From Volutella citrinella (taxonomy: Eukaryota > Ascomycota > Sordariomycetes > Hypocreales > Nectriaceae): a DNA stretch of 64,000 nucleotides. The notes under the pieces are model-generated. The model was given only the letters and a program-made list of their open reading frames with translations, searched no databases and was not told the DNA's origin. Below are positions 11,191 to 23,153 of this stretch, piece after piece. Where the stretch lies: NCBI GenBank assembly GCA_034401135.1, contig JAWZSP010000008.1, positions 1,054,001 through 1,118,000 on the forward strand. The letters are read 5' to 3'. Both the position numbers and the translations under genes were made by a program. How positions within the stretch are numbered: the first letter of the stretch is position 1; each line of letters begins with the position of its first letter.

Positions 11191-13074
11191 TTAGGACCGG
11201 GGCGAGTCGGTGGTACTGCCCTTCCGGTTCATCAGACCCGAGAAGAAGCTCTGTAGCTGATCATTGTCGTACTCCTTGGCCATGGTGGCGGCAGAAGTGT
11301 CAGCTTCCTCCGTCTCTCCATCCGGAGTGGAAGCGTAAGCATTGCGGTCCTGGGCGAGTTTCAACATTAGCATTCGCGTTCCCTCTCTCTGGATACGTCG
11401 CAGCTTACCTTGAGACGCTGGAGCATGTCATCAGCGTCCACCTGGATACCGCCCATGTTGAACTGCACGGGTCCAATGTGCTCGCTAACGCTCTTTTCGT
11501 CACTGAAGTCGATGCGCTTGGTAGCGCGCGTGATGGCGTTTTCGGGTGCCTTCTCGGGCGCTTTGGCCTTGAAGGCCTCGAGAATCTTGAGCTGTCGCTC
11601 GAGGAAGTCTTGCGTGCCGGCACTCTCAACGGCGATCCAGTTCTCACCATGCATTGCGTTTTCGACGACTGCCAAGCCGCCACTATTGGGATCCCGGCAC
11701 CAGTTCTCGTACTGCGCGATTGCGCTGCTCTGTTGCAGGGCGCGTGCCGTCTCTTCGCTCTCGGTGTCACTGTCGTTTGCATCCTCCTTGTACGCTGCTG
11801 TAGGGTCAATGCCCAATGAAGCACTGATATCTTCGGCCCAGCAATTCGACACGATTTCGGCGTCAAAGTTACCGCCAAGCACCCGGATCTTGCCCCACGA
11901 ATCCCAATTGGGGGGGACGACGATCTTATCACGGTCGATCACATTGTGCTTCAGCGGAGACCGCTTGAGAAGCGATGTGATTCCAAGCGTGGAGTGGACC
12001 AGTGACGGCAGTTGCGAGGGGGTATTTTGAGAGGTGTAGATGAGAGATGCGCCGTCTGACCGCTGGTTAGTGACTTGAACTGCCCTGATGGCTTTGGCCA
12101 GACTCACGCCTCAGTAGTACAGTTCGCAGATACTGCAACACTGTGTCAAAGTCGGGTTCCTTCCAGCCCTGGCTTTTCTCCAGGAACTCCATCTTTTGGG
12201 CCTGGCCTTCTGTTAGCAAAGTGGAAGTAGACCATGGAGAGAACAGGACTCACGTTTTGGCAAACAACGCAAAGCGGAAGGCCCAATGGTTCTTCCCACT
12301 CTCCGGGGCCGAGAGGCAAGGAACTATCTCCATCGCCATTTGCGCCGGTGGCAGTGGGGGTTCCATCTAGGTTTGTCGAAGCTCCGCCGCGACCTCTCTC
12401 CTTCCAGGTTGACATGACTTCCTCCATAATGTCGTGTTGCTCTTGGTCGACCTTCTTCAAAACTTCTTGCACTAGCTGGATCCAGGTCCAGATTTGTCGT
12501 AGCCATTGATGGGGCTGTGACCAGTCCAGAAGTATCACCAGAGCGGTATTGGGGATAGCTTCAGGGGTGAGGAGGGGAGCGACGAGGGAGGCGAACTCGA
12601 CTGAAGGTTGGGAGAGTAGATAGAGGGACACGCGCGCCAAGGTATCTACGCTGTGTTAGCTCTGGGGCTCCTGACATTTCCATCGAGGATGCCCACACCG
12701 ACATACCATCTTGGTCAGCGTCGAGGACGTCGTAGTATGTGTAGCCCAGGGCGTAGTTGTTGGCAATAGGCGGCGTCTTTTGCCGATCTAGATTGCGTTT
12801 CGAATCGGAGCTGGATAGGGATTCGAGGAAGTCTCGCTGTGATTCGGGAGTCCCGCCTTGCGCCAATGATCAGCTTCCCAAGCACGTTTTCGGCACCGCA
12901 GAGGGCGTGCATACCTAGGATGATGAGGTTCTTCTCTGGCAGACGCTTGCCGCTAGCGACAGACTCGAGCATAGAAGTCCACATATCCTTCTCCTTCTTC
13001 TGCTCCCCGTTGCGCCCGTCGGCATCTCCTGACGTCGAGGTGTAGGTCGACGCCCGGTTCGTGTTGGCCGTCAT
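11191..13074 (-). CDS. Cytoplasmic dynein 1 light intermediate chain
   Basis: Model: complement(join(11191..11349,11409..12055,12108..12201,12254..12645,12707..12856,12915..13074)), 533 residues, six exons, all in phase. The Ras-like fold is recognised by DMWTSMLESVASGKRLPEKNLIILGGTPESQRDFLESL, YALGYTYYDVLDADQ, LARVSLYLLSQPS, NTALVILLDWSQPHQWLRQIWTW, LPLCVVCQNAQKMEFLEKSQGW and LQYLRTVLLRHGASLIYTSQN. The P-loop is degenerate (GGTPESQ), as usual in fungal members. The C-terminal region (FNMGGIQVDADDMLQRLK, FFSGLMNRKG) corresponds to the part that meets cargo adaptors in animals. LIC binds the dynein heavy chain and supports retrograde transport of nuclei and endosomes. It is divergent from the IST3-like gene and convergent with SSP411. 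Confidence 0.93.
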
Positions 13075-13824
13075 GGCTGTTGTTTCGGCCTGGCACTCTC
13101 GCAAGCAGAGAAAAAGAAGGTCGAATGCCAATATCCGATCAAGTCATAGGTGAAGCTCGAAGCTAGTGGCGTTGAGAGAGGTTGTGTACGGAGAGAGGCG
13201 GGCGCGATATTGCAAACGGGGGACGGCGACGCGGGCACTGCTCTGCTAGTCGTTTCTCGGGATCGTCAAGGGGGGGGGAGGGATGGTTGGAGGCGGATGA
13301 ATGAACAAGGACGTGTTAGGTGTGTCGTAGGGGCATCTTGGTTGGCAACGAAGCGATGCCGGGACTGCGCTGGGTGATAGAAGCCACTATCGTATCGTCA
13401 GTGTCTCAGTCGGACAACCTCAGCTCAGTGGATGTTCGTTTCGTCCGCCGCGTCCCTTGACCTGGCCCTGGGAGCATAGCTTGATTGGGAGACTGGACCT
13501 GCTTTTAGCGTCGGTCCGGAAATTCACCCGCCCCCAAAACACGGCACTCATGGGCGGTGGCGCACGGACATGCTTTGAAGTTACTGGGGCTTCACTGGGC
13601 CGGCCCTTCAAGGGCCCAGGGCATTTCATAGGGCCAGAGGCCGGGCTAGCGGGCGGCGCATGAGGTGTGGCTGGTGCTCTCGCAAGCTTGCGCTGACGTG
13701 CCTGGTCCATGTTGCAGCAAAAGTTTAGTGGGGACTTCCTCTCAGCCTTGCATTCACAACTTCCTTCCACTGCGACTTGGACTATTCCCTGGGAGCACGA
13801 GACTCCGACCGAGACACGAACACA
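13075..13824. promoter_or_regulatory. Divergent promoter region, dynein LIC / IST3-like
   Basis: 750 bp between head-to-head starts. There is a G8-type run near 13270-13280, and the plus-strand sequence just before 13825 is rich in cacgaacac. No ORF in it is convincing. Confidence 0.45.
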
Positions 13825-14887
13825 ATGAATCAAATACGCGCAATACAGGCGCTCAACAAGAAGGAGATTGAGAATGGAATGTGAGTAACCCCCCAGGTCT
13901 CTCCACGCTTTGCAGCTTCAGGTCCAGTCCCTAACATGACACAGCTCCCCAGAGGCGTCCTGGCATACCGACTATCGCGACACGGCCTTTGTGTACTTTG
14001 GCGGCCTCCCGTACGAGCTCTCCGAAGGCGACGTCATCACAATATTCTCCCAGTTTGGCGAGCCCGTCTTCCTCAAACTGGTTCGCGACAAGGAGACTGG
14101 AAAATCGAAAGGATTCGGGTGGCTGAAGTACGAAGACCAACGAAGCACCGACCTCGCTGTTGATAATCTCGGAGGTGCAGACATTGGTGGTCGCCTAGTT
14201 CGGGTAGATCATGCGCGGTATAAGGGACGTGATGACGAGGACCCCGAAGAATTTATGGTGGGATGGGAAGACATGCTGAAGAAGGAGGGTAAGCAGCTAT
14301 CGGAGGACGAAAGCAGCGAAGAGGAAGTCCAGCGGCCGGTGCTTCCCGAGGAGAGGGAACTGGCTTTGCTCATGCAGAATCACGACGATGACGACCCGAT
14401 GAAGGGATTCTTGATCGAGGAGAAGAAGAAGGAGCTGGAGGAGGCACGGCAGCGGGCAGACAAGAAGGAAAGAAAACACAGACACAGGCACCATCGGTCA
14501 CACCGGTCGAGGCGAGAGGGTAGCGACGAGGATAACCACCGGCACTCGCGCAGGGATGAGACGCCGACTGAACGAAGCGAGCGACATCGTGAATCAAGGA
14601 GGCACAGAGACAAGGATGATCAAGATGACCGACGGGACCGTGACCACCACCGAGATCGTGAGCGGCGCAGAGATAGAAGAGGCGAGGACGACGATGACGA
14701 TAGAGAGAGGAGAAGAGAGAGGAATCGAGATGTGGACCGGGACCGGGACCGGGATCGAGATCGTCGGCGACGGTACGGGGATCACAGGGACGAGCATCGC
14801 CATAGGCGACAGAGGGACGATGACAGGGATGACAAGAGGCCACGCAGAGGAAGCAGGAGTCGCTCCCCACGAAGGCAAGATGATTAG
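13825..14887 (+). CDS. IST3/RBMX2-type RRM splicing protein
   Basis: Model: join(13825..13880,13945..14887), 332 residues. Residues ~34-112 form one RRM: RNP2-like FVYFGGLP, RNP1-like GKSKGFGWLKYE, preceded by the family signature WHTDYRDTAFVYFGGL and followed by VRVDHARYKGRDDED. The N-terminus MNQIRAIQALNKKEIENGI is shared by Ist3/Snu17 and RBMX2. The last ~170 residues are a low-complexity RD/RE/HR tract ending in RSRSPRRQ, long compared with yeast Ist3. Ist3 is part of the RES complex in the U2 snRNP/B complex and helps pre-mRNA splicing and retention. The gene is convergent with the PROPPIN gene, only 171 bp between stops. Confidence 0.93.
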
Positions 14888-15058
14888 ACGACGTGCCCAA
14901 TAAGATCTAATAACAGAAACAATCATAGCTCAACCTAACCATCGACCGGCATAGTCAAAGCCGCCTTGAACGCCTGATTACCCAGATTCGCCAGTTCACC
15001 TGTCCCATGTTATGTATCTCCGGGTGTGCTAATCCTGGGGCCGTATTCGCCCAGTCCA

Positions 15059-16337
15059 TCAAGTATTGCCCAGATATCGCTTCCAACCTTCCCTCACACA
15101 ATGCCGCTTTCCATCTTCGCCATCTACGATGACAAACTTTTCCCAACGGGCATCATGCCCAGCACCTATGACCACGAGGCTGTCCTCTCCGATCCAGCCA
15201 ATGACACCCTTCGGCGGTCGGGAGGTGCCCAATGCCGTGCCATCGGAGAAAGGGATGCCCCCGATCAAACTCTCATCCCCGGCCTCAAAGGGCGCTGAAG
15301 TGAACGAGTAGACGTCCGAAAATACACGCGGCATCAGTGGGATCTTGCTGAGAATGCCCCATTTGCCAGCGCCATCACCGCCGTCCGCCCCCGCAGTGCC
15401 GAGTTGCTGGCTGCGACTTACTGAAGGCTTTCGGGGATGGGGAACATCAAAAATGTGTAGCGTGGACTTGTCTGAGGTGCAGGCAAGCATGTTTCCGGAT
15501 GGGGAGAAGGAGAGAGAGTAGATGGTTGCTGGGTCTATGCCACGGCGAAGCTCCGCCAAACGAGCGCAGTTGCTTGTGGCATACACCCGGATTAGAGTGC
15601 CCATCTCGCTCGCGCTGGCGAGAAGCTCGCCATCCGGGCTCAAGGAGATGGCTTTGAGGGCTGATGAGTGAGCAGGAATGATGCTCACGTTGCCAGTGGC
15701 CAACTCGACGAGCTGGATCTGTCCAGCAGTCCGGCCGGGGAAGGCGAGCTTCTTATCTGAAAGGCAGCAGAGGCCGAGCAGGTTATCAGCCGTCTCGTAC
15801 ACATGTAATAGATCCGGAGGCTTGGCGAACGAGTAAACGCGGATGCTGTTCTGGAGCACTACGGCGATGCGCTCCCTGTTTAGCTGGACGCCACGCACGG
15901 CAGTGAGGGCAGTTATTTCGAGAGCAACCTTGCCCTTCATGTCATCCCATATGATGGCCTTATTCATGGCGAACTTTGGCGACTTGCCTCCGCCAACCAG
16001 AGCTAGGTAGTTGGTCATACCCATCATCTGTACAAGACCAATGCCCGCATTGAAGTCTATGGCACCAGGTTAGTCCCTGGTAAATGCCAAAATGAAACAG
16101 CCCATAAAAAAGGGCAGCGCATACCTCGGGAGGCCTTGAGCAGGCATGATTTCGTGTGGAAGACTGGCAGGGCGGAGTCGGTCAGTGCAACAAATCACAC
16201 AGGGCGGCTCATGCAGGCAGGGGCTTACTGCAGATGCCCGAGTCCAGTCCGACGGCGAAACAGCTGGCATCGTTGTTGAATGAGACGGAGAGGACGGCCT
16301 GGGAGCTGGACGCCTCGATCGGCGGCCGTACGTTCAT
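15059..16337 (-). CDS. HSV2: PROPPIN WD40 protein (Hsv2/WIPI3-4-like)
   Basis: Model: complement(join(15059..16056,16125..16163,16229..16337)), 381 residues, starting MNVRPPIEASSSQAVLSVSFNNDASCFAVGLDSG. This is a seven-bladed SVP1/Atg18 family beta-propeller. The phosphoinositide-binding motif is LRRG (about residues 219-222, in ELRRGIDPATIYSLSFS), which with the short length points to the Hsv2/WIPI3-4 branch rather than Atg18 proper (FRRG). Other markers are FNAGIGLVQMMGMTNYLALVGGG and AISLSPDGELLASASEMGTLIRVY. PROPPINs bind PI3P and PI(3,5)P2 and work in autophagy and endosome/vacuole traffic. The frame is open 44 codons further upstream (to 16469), but MNVRPP is the start conserved in the family. 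Confidence 0.9.
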
Positions 16338-18197
16338 AATGGCCGCGGATGCTGGGGTGGTTTTGGGTGAGGGGCGGCGGGGAGAGACGGGACGAGAGAC
16401 GGTGTTTGGGAGCCGCGGCTCACTGAGGCGAACACCGGCTGGGCGCGGGACGAGATGAGTGAGAGACAACAGCTGATGGCGGACGGGCTAGAAACAGAAG
16501 TGGGAGTAGAAGGGTGAGAAGATCAGGAAAGCAAGCGCATCATGGGAGCGAGAACATATCGGCGTAGCGAAGACAAATGGGTTCCAGGGTGCATGCGAAC
16601 CCAAGAGAGCGCTAGACAGAGTGTGTGGTGATGTGGACGGATACCTAAAGTAAGGCAGATATGATGGATGGCTGTCACTTATTAGGTGCCGTCCTGCGTG
16701 CGGCGCTGCCAGGGAGTTAGAGAGCCGCTATCCACTGGGCTGAGGGCTGCAACGCTACTGTCGTTAGGGGAGGCAATAGGCACGCAGCACGTACAAATAC
16801 TCCAACAAGGTGAGGTGCTCATGTAGTGGCGCGGCAAGGCACCCAGCCTACCTACTAGCCTGATGCCTCCGTGCTGAGGTGCTACATGTATTCGATGTAC
16901 GATTTAAAGCATGGGTGGCAAGCAGCCGATTGCCGAAGCAGACGCAATCACCACTAGATATCCCATGGTTTTAGAAAGCCCCAAACACGGAAATTGAGAG
17001 AGTGCACACGGCACTTGCGTCAGCGTTTCATTTAGTGGATTGTCTCCCTCCTCTCTCTGAGCCTCCGACATACCTTACTTAGGTACCTTACGTAGCAGTC
17101 AATACGCACTGGACCTTGTCACAGCTCTCCACTGCTGGCCACCGCTAGGCTGTCTTTTGTTTCTTCTTTGGTTTGATGACGAGCCACAGGTTGGGACCCA
17201 TTTTCGATCAGCTCAAGCCACACAGTCCGGGTCACACGGGTCACCCATGGATCCGAGCGCCCAGAATCCGGCCGTGGCGTCAGGAACGGGACGACAAGGA
17301 GACAGATCATCATCAATGGGTACGGTGGCCCTCACGTGATAGCAATTGACGAGCTCTGATGGAGGTGCGGATGCTTCCTGTTGGGCGGACGGCATGCCGT
17401 GGCCTTGTGCAATTCTCGATGACAGGATATTACATGGCATATTCGTGAGCGTTAGATGAGAGTAAACCTTATACTATACTCTACCCCAGGTCGCTGCTAG
17501 TCGGACGATGTGAAGCGAACTGGGCGTTTGTAGGCCATGGGAGCGTCTCTCCTAGATACGCCAAAAGTTGGAGGAGAGAAACAATTCCTCCTGCTTGGCC
17601 TTGAATACCAGTGCCGGCAAGCCAATTTCAGCGCGAGGCTGGCCTTGGTCGCCAACAAGGCGATAGGCGGTCAAGGGGAGAGGTCAAGGGAGAGCAAACT
17701 CGCACTTCCCAGCCCGCCCCAGGGTCGCTCTCTGTGGCTTGACTGCTGTTTGGCGCTGCTAACGCTAGACCTCCTGGTACTATTCGTGCCATGCTGGTGT
17801 ATAGTAGCGGATTAGCGGTATGGACAACAGCAGTGCGGGCTGCGTTGGCCTCCACTGGCTCATTTTCCTGGGGGTGCTCCTGCCTCTCCGCCACGCCCCC
17901 TTCCCGCCCGTTTCCCCTTCCCGCCCGTTTCCCCTTCCCACCCCTGAAATCCCAGTACGTCCAGGGCAGGAACGATTGGCCAGGCGCGAAATTGCCCGTG
18001 CTCCCAGTCCCAAGTCAACATCCTCCCTCCCCTTTAACATTTTCCCCTTGCCATTGCCTTGCTCCCAACGCACCACCGCCAAACCAGCAACGCCTCGCCG
18101 TTCACCCTTCCAACCGCCAAATTCGAGCCGCTGCTCTGCATCGTGATCCCTTCTGTCCGTTGCCGTCGCTCTTCCACCCCGATTACCAGCCGCCAAC
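16338..18197. other. Long divergent intergenic region, PROPPIN / septin
   Basis: 1.86 kb without a supportable gene. It contains TAGGTA-type motifs (16848-16856, 17071-17090) and a 17-nt direct repeat at 17901-17939. The 17.8-18.2 kb part is pyrimidine-rich and probably lies in the septin 5' UTR or core promoter. Confidence 0.5.
17901..17939. repeat. 17-nt tandem repeat, about 2.3 copies
   Basis: The unit ttcccgcccgtttcccc occurs twice head to tail and then starts a third time. It lies about 260-300 bp before the septin start codon. Confidence 0.8.
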
Positions 18198-19833
18198 ATG
18201 TCTTCCGCCACTGTACGTTCCACCGCTCCATCGTCCATCCCCTCCTTGACCTTCCGCACGCACCCCGTCGTGTCAAGGCCGGCCCATGGAGCTACCGCTC
18301 ACGCATGGGGCATCCCGTGGAGCTCACGCGCACCCGAGTCGCATCCTACCGACACTCGCTGACCATATCCTCTCCTGTAGAAGATGATCCGCCGGAAGAA
18401 GAATGTCAAGAAGGGCATTCAGTTTTGCCTAATGGTCTGCGGTGCTTCTGGCACTGGTACGTCCGCCAATACCAACGCGCTGCGACTTGAATGCATCGCA
18501 TCGTACCCCAACCTTCGCTCTTCCGAAGCTCATGAACATAAACAGGCCGAACTACCTTCGTCAACACTCTTTGCGGCAAGGGTGTCCTGCAGCACAAGGA
18601 GTCGGACGATGCTGGCAGCGCCCACGTCGAGGATGGTGTTAAGATCAAGCCCATCACTGTTGGTAAGTTGTTTCAAACCAGCTTTGGCCCTTGACTGCCG
18701 TGGTTCTGACTTTGTTTTCACCAATAGAGCTCGAGCTTGACGAGGAGGGCACCCGTATCTCCCTGACCATTGTCGATACCCCCGGCTTCGGTGACCAAAT
18801 CGACAACGAGGCAAGGTGAGCAACTACTCGTTGCCAGCATTCATGGATATCATGCTCATGTGGTGTCATTACAGCTTCTCAGAGATCGTCGGCTACCTCG
18901 AGCGACAATACGACGACATTCTCGCTGAGGAGTCCCGAATCAAGCGTAACCCTCGATTCAGGGACAACCGAGTCCACGCCATGCTCTACTTCATCACCCC
19001 CACCGGTCACGGGTAGGTCTTCCTTGGTCTGGATACACAATTGTGGTACTTACAAAGGTAGTCTCCGGGAACTCGATATCGAGCTCATGAAGCGCCTCGC
19101 CCCCCGTGTCAACGTCATCCCTGTCATTGGCCGTGCTGACTCCCTCACCCCCGCTGAGCTGGCCGAGTCCAAGAAGCTCGTCATGGAGGATATCGAGCAC
19201 TACCGAATCCCCGTTTACAACTTCCCCTACGATATCGAGGAGGACGACGAGGATACCGTGGAGGAGAACGCCGAGCTCCGTGGTCTCATGCCTTTCGCCA
19301 TTGTTGGTTCCGAGGACGTGATCGAGATTGGTGGCCGTAAGGTTCGCGCCCGTCAGTACCCTTGGGGTGTTGTCGAGGTCGACAACCCTCGCCACTCCGA
19401 CTTCCTCGCCATTCGATCGGCTCTGCTCCACAGCCATCTGGCTGATCTGAAGGAAATCACCCACGACTTCTTGTACGAGAACTACCGTACTGAGAAGCTG
19501 TCTAAGAGCGTTGAGGGTGCTTCTGGGTACGTTGACTTGATGCCTCCAAACCTGGCCGATTTTATTCTAACATACCGCAGTATTGACAGCTCGATGAACC
19601 CCGAGGACCTTGCCTCCCAGTCAGTCCGTCTCAAGGAGGAGCAGCTCCGCCGCGAGGAGGAGAAGCTCCGCGAGATCGAGCTCAAGGTGCAGCGCGAGAT
19701 CAACGAGAAGCGACAGGAGCTCCTTGCCCGCGAGTCCCAGCTCCGCGAGATCGAGGCCCGCATGCAACGGGAGGCTGCTCAGCTGAACCCTGCCCCCGCT
19801 GCCGAGACCAACGGCGAGCAGGAGGCTCATTAG
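18198..19833 (+). CDS. CDC11: Septin, Cdc11/AspA class
   Basis: Model: join(18198..18212,18381..18456,18546..18662,18728..18815,18875..19012,19062..19526,19581..19833), 383 residues, seven exons. Exon 1 encodes only MSSAT. The GTPase domain shows G1 GASGTGRTT (residues ~26-34), G3 DTPGFGD and G4 GRAD, with the septin unique element further on (SALLHSHLADLKEITHDFLYENYRT). The C-terminus is a long charged coiled coil (about residues 305-365, rich in E, R, K) ending in a flexible tail. GIQFCLMVCGASGTGRTTFVNTLC and the preceding RRKKNVKK fit the Cdc11/AspA group better than Cdc3, Cdc10 or Cdc12. Septins form hetero-oligomeric filaments at septa and hyphal branch points. The last intron (19527-19580, 54 nt) has no in-frame stop. 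Confidence 0.9.
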
Positions 19834-20871
19834 ACTATGTTGCATCTTATCTTGGTTCCTTCCGCGATGCTCTCAAAAGTGCGACGTTGGACTATTGTCT
19901 ATTGCTGGCGTTGGTTTTTCCTCTCCCACGACTAAAGAGAAAGAAGATGAGAATATTCCCCCTGCTGCTGCAGAATTGAGTTGTCCTTTACCATTTTCCA
20001 CTACCCTGCTACACCAAAAGCTGTTCACGATTTGAGACCATGGTAGAGATATTCCCTGGGGGCTTCCGGGTAATTAAAAGGGTCAAGCGTGACGGAGGAC
20101 GGCTGTTGGCATCGAGACGCCTCTCGTTGCAGAGGGGCTCACATGGGACGTTGCGAGAGATGCGGCTGCGTGAGGAGGATCCTAGTGGAATAGGCGTGGC
20201 CATGACACAAAGCTCCGCGTGTTCCACGTCTTCTGGAGACGAAACCTTGAGTATGAACCATGGCAGCCCCCCAGCCAGGTGCTTGTCATCTACGTGCTTT
20301 GTGGCGGTGTTGCCTTATTCAGCTGGCATATTGCCCCCCCAGTGTTATTTTTTTCCTTTTTTCTCTAGTGGCCTTCTAATGCTGATATCAAATACATTCA
20401 ATACTTCTTGCCTGCTAACAAGTAGTCGTCTACATTACGTGAAGAGGTGACCACTGCCTGGTTCGATATTGCTGGGCTTCATCGAACAGGCCACGGGGTG
20501 GGCGGCTGTTGGCACTCGGATGAAGCAGGGTTGGTCACACGATTTAGACAAGTGTTTATCTTTTTGTGACTGGAATGTCTGGCGTAGTGTCTTAAAAAGT
20601 GAGCCAACGACTGTGAAACAACCCAATGAAATTACAGAACAGAGCGCCGAAAGCCAACAACACATCTTGCCGCCCTCCGTCCTAGGATAGACACATTTGC
20701 GGCAAGCGCTGGGGTGGGGGATTGGGATTAATGATATCTTAGGAAAAAAGACCTTATCCACGCGTCATGAGTGACCTGGACCTATGCGTACTCACACCAG
20801 ATCCATCGTCCGTCTGGGAGTAATTCCTTCTTTCACAATGCGACTTCACCGAACTCAATTGCCGCGCGAAC
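19834..20871. other. Convergent intergenic region, septin / BI-1
   Basis: About 1.04 kb between two stop codons; no convincing gene. Poly-pyrimidine and AT-rich patches near 20345-20370 are consistent with 3' UTR sequence. Confidence 0.5.
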
Positions 20872-21932
20872 CTAGTTGTTGGACTGGCTGTTGAGGATGC
20901 GCAGGATGGCAAGGAAGAGGTTGATGATGTCGAGGTACAGGCTGATAGCGGCAGCAATCTCCTCCTCGACGTGGTGCTTGCGCATGATGAGCTGGGTGTC
21001 AACGAGGATGTAGCCGCTGAAAATGAGCGCAGCAAGGCCACCATAGATGAGTTCGCCGGTAGAGCTGTAGGGAAGGAAGGCAGCCATGAAGCCGAAGAGA
21101 AGAAGGCCCCAGAGAGCTCCGAAGAGGTAGGGCATCCACGAAGTGAAGTCATATCGGGTCTGGCATGCGAAGAGGGTGAGGAAGACGAAAATGCCGGCAG
21201 TCAGAGCGACAGCGTTGAGAACGAGGGCGGTATCGTAGAAGGAGACAATGACAGAGATGGTGTAGGCCTCAGCGAGGGTGAAGAGCGAGAGGAATAGCAG
21301 GTTGGTTGGATAAGACTTGCGCTTCCAGTAAGTGAGACCCATGAAGATCAAGGAGCCAAAGAGCTGAGATGGAGTTAGCGCAAACGATCGATGTTCAATC
21401 GAGGACGAGCTACGACAAAGCCCTCTGGAATACTTGAATATCCCAGTAGGCCGTGCGAGAGCTCGAAGGTTGGGCTTGACGGGGTTGACGTACCGACAAC
21501 CAAACAACGAGTGGGTTGCTTTGGATCCAGTTCTTGTATGAGGCGCTGAAGAAGGTGAGGGAGCTCACACCGGCGGTGGCGATGAGCTGCAGGGTCAAGA
21601 TCGTGTAGACCTTGCGGACGAACTGGTTTCGGATATCGACTGTGGCCTCGGCGACGGAGCCTCCAAACTATTCGACGTGTTAGTGTGGTCCATTTACAAG
21701 TCGTCTGCCTGCCCGGGAACTCGGAAGGATGCGGGGTGAGGACGGGACTCCCATGATAACTCACCTTGAAGTCATCAGGAAGGTTATCCTCGCTATCACG
21801 AGGACCAGACTCGAAGAGGCCGCCCTGAGTGTTGTCGCGAGAGGAGCCGGCGGCACCGTAGGCGGGAGGCGCGTTGGTATAATCGTCGGGGTCGCTCTGG
21901 GGCGCGGGCTGGTACTTGGCGGTAGAGGCCAT
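20872..21932 (-). CDS. Bax inhibitor-1 / TMBIM family membrane protein
   Basis: Model: complement(join(20872..21363,21494..21667,21765..21932)), 277 residues. A soluble Pro/Asp-rich N-terminus (about 55 residues, PAYGAAGSSRDN) leads to FGGSVAEATVDIRNQFVRKVYTILTLQLI, the start of the family domain. About seven membrane helices follow: LTLQLIATAGVSSLTFF, LFGSLIFMGLTY, NLLFLSLFTLAEAYTISVIV, ALVLNAVALTAGIFVFLTLFA, MPYLFGALWGLLLFGFMAAFL, IYGGLAALIFSGYILVDTQLI and ISLYLDIINLFLAILRIL. In relatives such as yeast Bxi1 the protein sits in the ER or vacuole membrane and affects calcium leak, the unfolded protein response and cell death. It is divergent from the crotonase gene. Confidence 0.92.
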
Positions 21933-23153
21933 GGCTTCGGTCTGCGTTGCGTACTCGACAACTGAGCGAGGCTAATCGGGACGAGGGACCAAGGTCTGCA
22001 GAAGTGAGGCCGTCGGGTCGTGGTTGGGGCGATGGGCGATGCAACGGCGATGGTGCGAGTTGAAGATGTAGGCTCGGCTTTGTAAGGCGAGCGGCGGCCG
22101 TAATGGATGGGTGGTGATGGAGGGAGCTGGAGGTCATGTGGGGAGAGAGCGGCGATGTGGCGCCAGGCAGGAGGAAGTAAGTCAACTGTGAAACTGACGC
22201 ACATTGGAGTGTGGCTGTGCATGCGTGGAAGAATCGTGAGCTATGATTGGCTGGTACGTCACGCTTCTCCACAGAACTGGTGGAGAGCTCCGGAGAGATA
22301 TGCGTAGGATGCCGTGGTGGCTCAAGGGTTGAGTCTCTCCGTGCATTTACGAAACTCCGTCTTCAATGCTTATACTTGGACCGCATTGAGATGCTCTTGT
22401 TTTGCTGTAGGAGTAAACTACAACCACAAACCAGCCGCTCGACCACATCCTGGGAACGGCAGTGCGGCCTAAATCTCCCGCAAACATGGCTATACGAGAC
22501 AACACTTGTAACTCGGGGCGGTGATTTGCCTCTGATGAACGCGCGTAATCAGTGTCGGACCCTGGAGGGTGAGCAGCTAGACAGAGAGCCTCAAACCGAC
22601 CAGTGCTACAGACCCCCAAAGCCAGAGCAAGTGGCGGCGCTCACCTAGAGCCTCGGCGCATGGCCATACCGCGATACCCTTGGAGGTTTCGGCTGCCATC
22701 GCCACTCTGGTCAAGAATGTGCGTCGCCGGCAATCCGATTACGAGATTCGTGAACAAGGCGGGGACAGAAGAGCAAAAATCTTGCCGAGGACGGGATTGC
22801 TGGGAATACAAGTTGGGCCTTAATAAGAAACAATTTGGGTTCAAGTTATAGAGCACCGAGTGTAGTGGCGGTTCAATGATTGCTGAAGACAAATATCGAA
22901 GCCTAAGTCTTGTGACTAAACTATTATAATTGATGTGGGTTGAGTTGGCGATAGAACAGCAGAGTATACTCAGCCGGCGGGGAAAGTATTGATTGGCCCA
23001 AATTTGCCGAACCGAGGCATGACGAACTCGTGACAGACGCCCTGGCACCCAATATGTTCAATGGAACTGACGTTCCACATGGTCTAGTTTACTATCCTAT
23101 CGTTCTGGTATTACTTACTGTGGTTTCTCTACTTGGCATATGAACGTGTTATC
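21933..23153. other. Divergent intergenic region, BI-1 / crotonase
   Basis: 1.22 kb with no supportable gene. The part near 22900-23000 is more AT-rich and includes taaactattataattgatg. Confidence 0.45.
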
